The notes under the pieces are model-generated. The model was not told the DNA's origin. It worked only from the letters and a program-made list of their open reading frames with translations, and made no database searches. 33,338 nt of DNA from Oscillatoriales cyanobacterium (GTDB lineage Bacteria; Cyanobacteriota; Cyanobacteriia; CACIAM-69d): assembly GCA_004292515.1 (NCBI GenBank), contig RDXB01000063.1, forward strand, positions 1-33,338, written 5' to 3'. The position numbers were made by a program, and so were the translations under genes. Positions 30,645 through 33,338 of this stretch are shown here, piece by piece. Each line of letters starts with the position of its first letter. The stretch's first letter is position 1.

Positions 30645-31472
30645 CTAGGGATTGGTTTTCAAGTTTTCGAGACCGGCCGTTACGGTGGCGTTCTCGATTC
30701 GATCGCCCTGTTGTACTTGGTCGATCGTTTCCATGCCCTTAGTCACATAGCCAAACACCGCATAGCTGCCATCGAGGGGCTGCAAGTCGCTTAGGGCAAA
30801 GTAAAACTGTGACGAAGCGGAGTCAGGAAATTGCGATCGGGCCATGGCCACGGCTCCCCGCTTGTGGTTGAGCACGGGGGGCTGCCGGATATTTCGCTCC
30901 TCGAAAGTGGCGCTGTAGACCGGCTCCGATTGTCCTTGGGGTTTGATTTCTAAAGGAATGGTGCGCTCGCGCCCGGTTTGTGGATCGATAAAACCGCTCA
31001 TGCCCAGCTCCGTGATGGGCACTTTTGGATCTTTACTGCGAGGATCGCCCCCTTGCACCACAAAGGGCACTGGCTCCCGCACGACTCGATGGAACATCAA
31101 GCCGTCGTAAACGCCGCGCTTCACCAAGTCCACAAAGTTCCCAGCGGTCAGCGGCGCATTGGTGCCATCCACTTCAATTTCGATCGGCTGCCCCTTAATG
31201 GTCATGACCACTGTGGCTTTGCCATCCAAGCGAGCCAGTCCCTGTGCGGCTGGTTTGGCCGATGGCGTGGCGGCCGGTGCGTTGGGTGACGAGAGGGGTG
31301 ATGCTTGCCGACTATCGGCGGGTTGGCCAGCACAACCGGCGATCCATAGGGCAGCGATCGCCGCGATGGTTCCCAGCCAGAGGGATGGCTTACGGGCGCG
31401 AGCAGCGGTTGGATTCAGCGCGATCGATGCGGTTGATGCGGTTGATCGCAGTTGATGGAGATAACGCTGCAT
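30645..31472 (-). CDS. Cyclophilin-type peptidyl-prolyl isomerase, lipoprotein
   Basis: 275 residues. A long basic N-region precedes a signal helix (LWLGTIAAIAALWIAGC) with lipobox IAGC, lipidated cysteine Cys47. A Ser/Pro/Ala linker (about 48-80) leads to the cyclophilin domain: KGQPIEIEVDGTNAPLTAGN FVDLVKRGVYDGLMFHRVV with the active-site Arg, PFVVQGGDPRSKD, GAVAMARSQFPDSASSQFYF, LDGSYAVFGYVTKGMETID. It is exported and membrane-anchored, helping proline isomerisation of lumenal or periplasmic proteins. The ATG follows the ycf4 stop by 3 nt and uses a GGAGGG ribosome site inside the ycf4 end, so the two are translated together. Confidence 0.94.
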   Translation of the reverse strand: MQRYLHQLRSTASTASIALNPTAARARKPSLWLGTIAAIAALWIAGCAGQPADSRQASPLSSPNAPAATPSAKPAAQGLARLDGKATVVMTIKGQPIEIEVDGTNAPLTAGNFVDLVKRGVYDGLMFHRVVREPVPFVVQGGDPRSKDPKVPITELGMSGFIDPQTGRERTIPLEIKPQGQSEPVYSATFEERNIRQPPVLNHKRGAVAMARSQFPDSASSQFYFALSDLQPLDGSYAVFGYVTKGMETIDQVQQGDRIENATVTAGLENLKTNP

Positions 31473-31475
31473 GGT

Positions 31476-32042
31476 TTAGAGACCCTCCAGTGGCACACCC
31501 AAAAACTTAGCCAGGGCAGCTCCTTCCGTTTCCAACTGCGAAAGGGACAGGGGCTGACCCACCCGAGTTAGGGGAATGTCACGCATATTTTTGGCCCGCA
31601 GATACAAGGCCCGCTTGGGATTGATCCCTTCCTTCAGGTCAACACGCACAGCTTGGATGGCACTGAGGTTACAGACCAGCTTCACTTCGCGATTTTTACC
31701 GGGGTAGCCCCACCGGAAGATGGTGGCTTTGCCGGATGTGTGGTCGAATTCGTTGTAGCCACCGCCAACGTTCCATTGGATTGTCAGCCACAGGTAAGTG
31801 GCCAGCAATGATCCGGCAGTGCCGTAGAGGCCCATCACCAGACCCTGAGGCACGAAAACTAGTTTGGTGGGGTCGGAGAACAGCAACAGGTTCACGCCCA
31901 GATAGCTCGACAATCCTGCCAGCAAAAAGCCCACCGACCCGATGGTGACAATGGTGGCGATCGCGTAGCTACCCAGGCGGCGCGAGCCAACAATCTCCGT
32001 CCGCAACAAGCGATCGGTTTGGGAATCAGCGGAGACAGTCAT
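31476..32042 (-). CDS. ycf4: Photosystem I assembly protein Ycf4
   Basis: 188 residues, standard length. Two N-terminal transmembrane helices (YAIATIVTIGSVGFLLAGLS; FVPQGLVMGLYGTAGSLLAT) and a conserved soluble part: WLTIQWNVGGGYNEFDHTSG KATIFRWGYPGKNREVKLVC, IQAVRVDLKEGINPKRALYL, and QLETEGAALAKFLGVPLEGL. Ycf4 forms a thylakoid scaffold for photosystem I assembly. It heads a two-gene unit with the cyclophilin lipoprotein. It is divergent from psbD across 1.2 kb. Confidence 0.97.
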   Translation of the reverse strand: MTVSADSQTDRLLRTEIVGSRRLGSYAIATIVTIGSVGFLLAGLSSYLGVNLLLFSDPTKLVFVPQGLVMGLYGTAGSLLATYLWLTIQWNVGGGYNEFDHTSGKATIFRWGYPGKNREVKLVCNLSAIQAVRVDLKEGINPKRALYLRAKNMRDIPLTRVGQPLSLSQLETEGAALAKFLGVPLEGL

Positions 32043-32195
32043 AGGTCAAGTGCAGGTAAAGGGCTTAAAAACAGCTTGTGTAATGTGCAGTCGCCAGGTT
32101 CATCCTTATAGGCGGCTATGACCAGTCCGTCAATCTCCATCAATCACTGAGGATTTGACACTGGGGATCTGAGGGAACCCGCCGCCGCCCGGCTT

Positions 32196-32222
32196 ATCAT
32201 ACGGTCGCTGTAGTCACTTCAA
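32196..32222 (-). promoter_or_regulatory. Candidate ycf4 promoter
   Basis: Minus strand TTGAAG (32222-32217), 15-nt spacer, TATGAT (32201-32196). The -10 is good but the spacer is short. It would give a leader of about 145 nt for ycf4. Confidence 0.35.
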
Positions 32223-32492
32223 CAGTCTAAGCAAAAACAGCCTACCCAAGAGTTATCGCTAGCGCTGCCGTCTCAAGCGCTGCTGTTTCACGTTCAGCCA
32301 GGGGAGTCGATCGCCTGGGGTCTGGAGAGGATGTCTGAACAGCCAACACTACGGGATGCCTACTGGTGCTTACCCTAGCGATCGACGTGGATCAGATGCT
32401 TCCACCCCTGGTTCCCACGACTATTGCTGCTCCGCCCGTGCTGAAAGATACTTTCCAGACGTTCCCTGATCAGACACTCCCTAGATCAGTTC

Positions 32493-32522
32493 TTCTCTGA
32501 GCAAGCCTTCTCTGAGCAGACC
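32493..32522. repeat. Tandem 15-bp repeat upstream of psbD
   Basis: TTCTCTGAGCAAGCC (32493-32507) and TTCTCTGAGCAGACC (32508-32522), adjacent and differing at two bases. Confidence 0.75.
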
Positions 32523-32542
32523 TTCCCCGACTGGAACGACCC

Positions 32543-32633
32543 ATACCAATTTCGATTGCTAATGCTACCAATCCTACGTTGAAACCCTGACCAGACAAGA
32601 ATCTTGAGTAGCGTCAATTCACGAAATTGGTAT
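32543..32633. mobile_element. MITE-like element with 12-bp perfect terminal inverted repeats
   Basis: ATACCAATTTCG (32543-32554) and CGAAATTGGTAT (32622-32633) are exact inverted copies around a 67-nt core; total 91 bp. The core contains another ACCAAT-like copy (CTACCAATCC). No clear target duplication is visible at the edges (CC / CA), so mobility is uncertain; it may instead be a regulatory hairpin. Confidence 0.45.
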
Positions 32634-33241
32634 CAGGTGTTCCCAGCGATTGACCCAACAGACGAGATCGAGCAGCTTAGGTCACACCTGGAATCCGATC
32701 CGGCTCCCAGAATCGTTGGCATTCGTAACCCAGCCCGTGGACTGCAAGAAATCCTGCGACCGACCTAACTCAAATTCTTAAAATTCTCTAAAATTTTTGT
32801 GATGACTTGACGAACTCGATCGCGCTTGGCGATCCCCAAGGTTGTCGCCTGATCAATCGAATCCCCAGGAATGGGCGGACACCGATCGCGGCTTCAATTA
32901 CTATGGAGTCTGTATCTTTACGATCATTGCCCAATTTCCAAGATCCCCGTTTGAATTTTCCAAATTGGGTCTTTGGCTGGGCGATCGTCCTACCCTCACC
33001 CTAGATGAGTGTGGTAGGTTAAGAAAAATTAACCGATCTCAGCAATCGATGGCATCAGCAAGTGAGGCAAACCGGTCTTGACCCTTGAATGACATACCGT
33101 TGCATTCAACCCTGTCAGCACCGATGCCCCCACCCGCCCAAGCCGCGATCGCTAGACGGGTCACATCTAGGAACCCACGGTTTACCCAAGTCCCTAGGTA
33201 TCGCAATTTTGAACCTCTGTTAGCAGATAGAGAGGAATTCC

Positions 33242-33338
33242 ATGACCATCGCAGTTGGACGCGCTGGAGTGGAACGCGGATGGTTCGACGTACTCGACGA
33301 CTGGCTGAAGCGTGATCGCTTCGTCTTCGTCGGCTGGT
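33242..33338 (+). CDS. psbD: Photosystem II D2 protein, N-terminal part (runs off the window)
   Basis: First 32 codons: [20 protein letters not shown] followed by [12 protein letters not shown], the invariant D2 N-terminus. D2 is one of the two reaction-centre subunits of photosystem II in the thylakoid membrane. A strong ribosome site (AGAGAGGAATTCC) precedes the ATG. In cyanobacteria psbD normally overlaps psbC downstream; that lies outside the window. The 5' region is long and repeat-bearing. Confidence 0.97.
   Translation, partial: MTIAVGRAGVERGWFDVLDDWLKRDRFVFVGW

Larger units (their letters stand above)
32043..33241. other. 1.2-kb gene-poor divergent region between ycf4 and psbD
   Basis: No ORF here has convincing coding character; the longest (32842-33081, 79 codons) lacks a ribosome site and family resemblance. 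The region carries the candidate ycf4 promoter, a 15-bp tandem repeat (32493-32522), an inverted-repeat element (32543-32633), a short protein-like ORF (32604-32768, 54 codons), an AT-rich stretch (about 32768-32805) and a TTGACG hexamer at 32809. The psbD leader occupies the last part. HIP1 sites are less dense than elsewhere. Confidence 0.6.

Noticed and set aside
33085-33315. 76-codon ORF overlapping the psbD start
   Set aside because: It runs out of frame into psbD, whose D2 N-terminus is unmistakable.

Overview
The window comes from a cyanobacterial chromosome of roughly 55-58% GC by eye. It is saturated with the HIP1 octamer GCGATCGC and its variants. It carries photosynthesis genes (ycf4, ycf34, the start of psbD, two CpcT/CpeT-type bilin lyases), a sulfolipid synthase (sqdX) and a cyanobacterial-style secE-nusG-rplKAJL operon. 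The species cannot be named from this alone.

Layout. Positions 1-2405 (minus) hold a urease operon, ureA-ureB-[small membrane gene broken by a frameshift]-[GST]-ureC. The GST 3' end overlaps the ureC start, and UreB has an unusual lysine-rich repeat tail. Next are xthA (minus) and, on the plus strand, a prolyl oligopeptidase, a GT2-GtrA fusion, a TVP38/VTT membrane protein and SqdX. Positions 9283-11069 form an AT-rich, HIP1-free two-gene cassette: an OLD-like AAA ATPase followed 2 nt later by a DUF3226 protein with a TOPRIM-like acidic pattern. It looks like a horizontally acquired defence-type module and is the best candidate for a little-described system here. Then follow wecB, a small unknown gene overlapping an M23 peptidase, ycf34 (minus), a membrane PAS histidine kinase with a companion REC-kinase protein, and a Pro-rich membrane protein.

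Positions 19571-24108 (minus) are the translation/secretion block rplS, tRNA-Trp(CCA), secE, nusG, rplK, rplA, rplJ, rplL. It contains a predicted L10 leader, ends at a clear intrinsic terminator, and has two structured elements that are not standard: a terminator-like hairpin directly in front of rplS and a 14-bp-arm nested palindrome between tRNA-Trp and secE. On the plus strand follow a TonB-like protein, a bestrophin-type channel, two CpcT/CpeT paralogs and an AI-2E/PerM-family permease. On the minus strand are a divergent beta-ketoacyl-ACP synthase and the pair ycf4-cyclophilin lipoprotein. A 1.2-kb gene-poor interval with repeats and a MITE-like inverted-repeat element separates ycf4 from psbD, whose first 32 codons close the window.

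Themes: nitrogen scavenging from urea, envelope and glycan/lipid synthesis, phycobilisome and photosystem biogenesis, core translation, and one probable anti-phage cassette. Many genes are translationally coupled, with overlaps or gaps of 2-4 nt (POP/GT2, ATPase/DUF3226, secE/nusG, ycf4/PPIase, GST/ureC).
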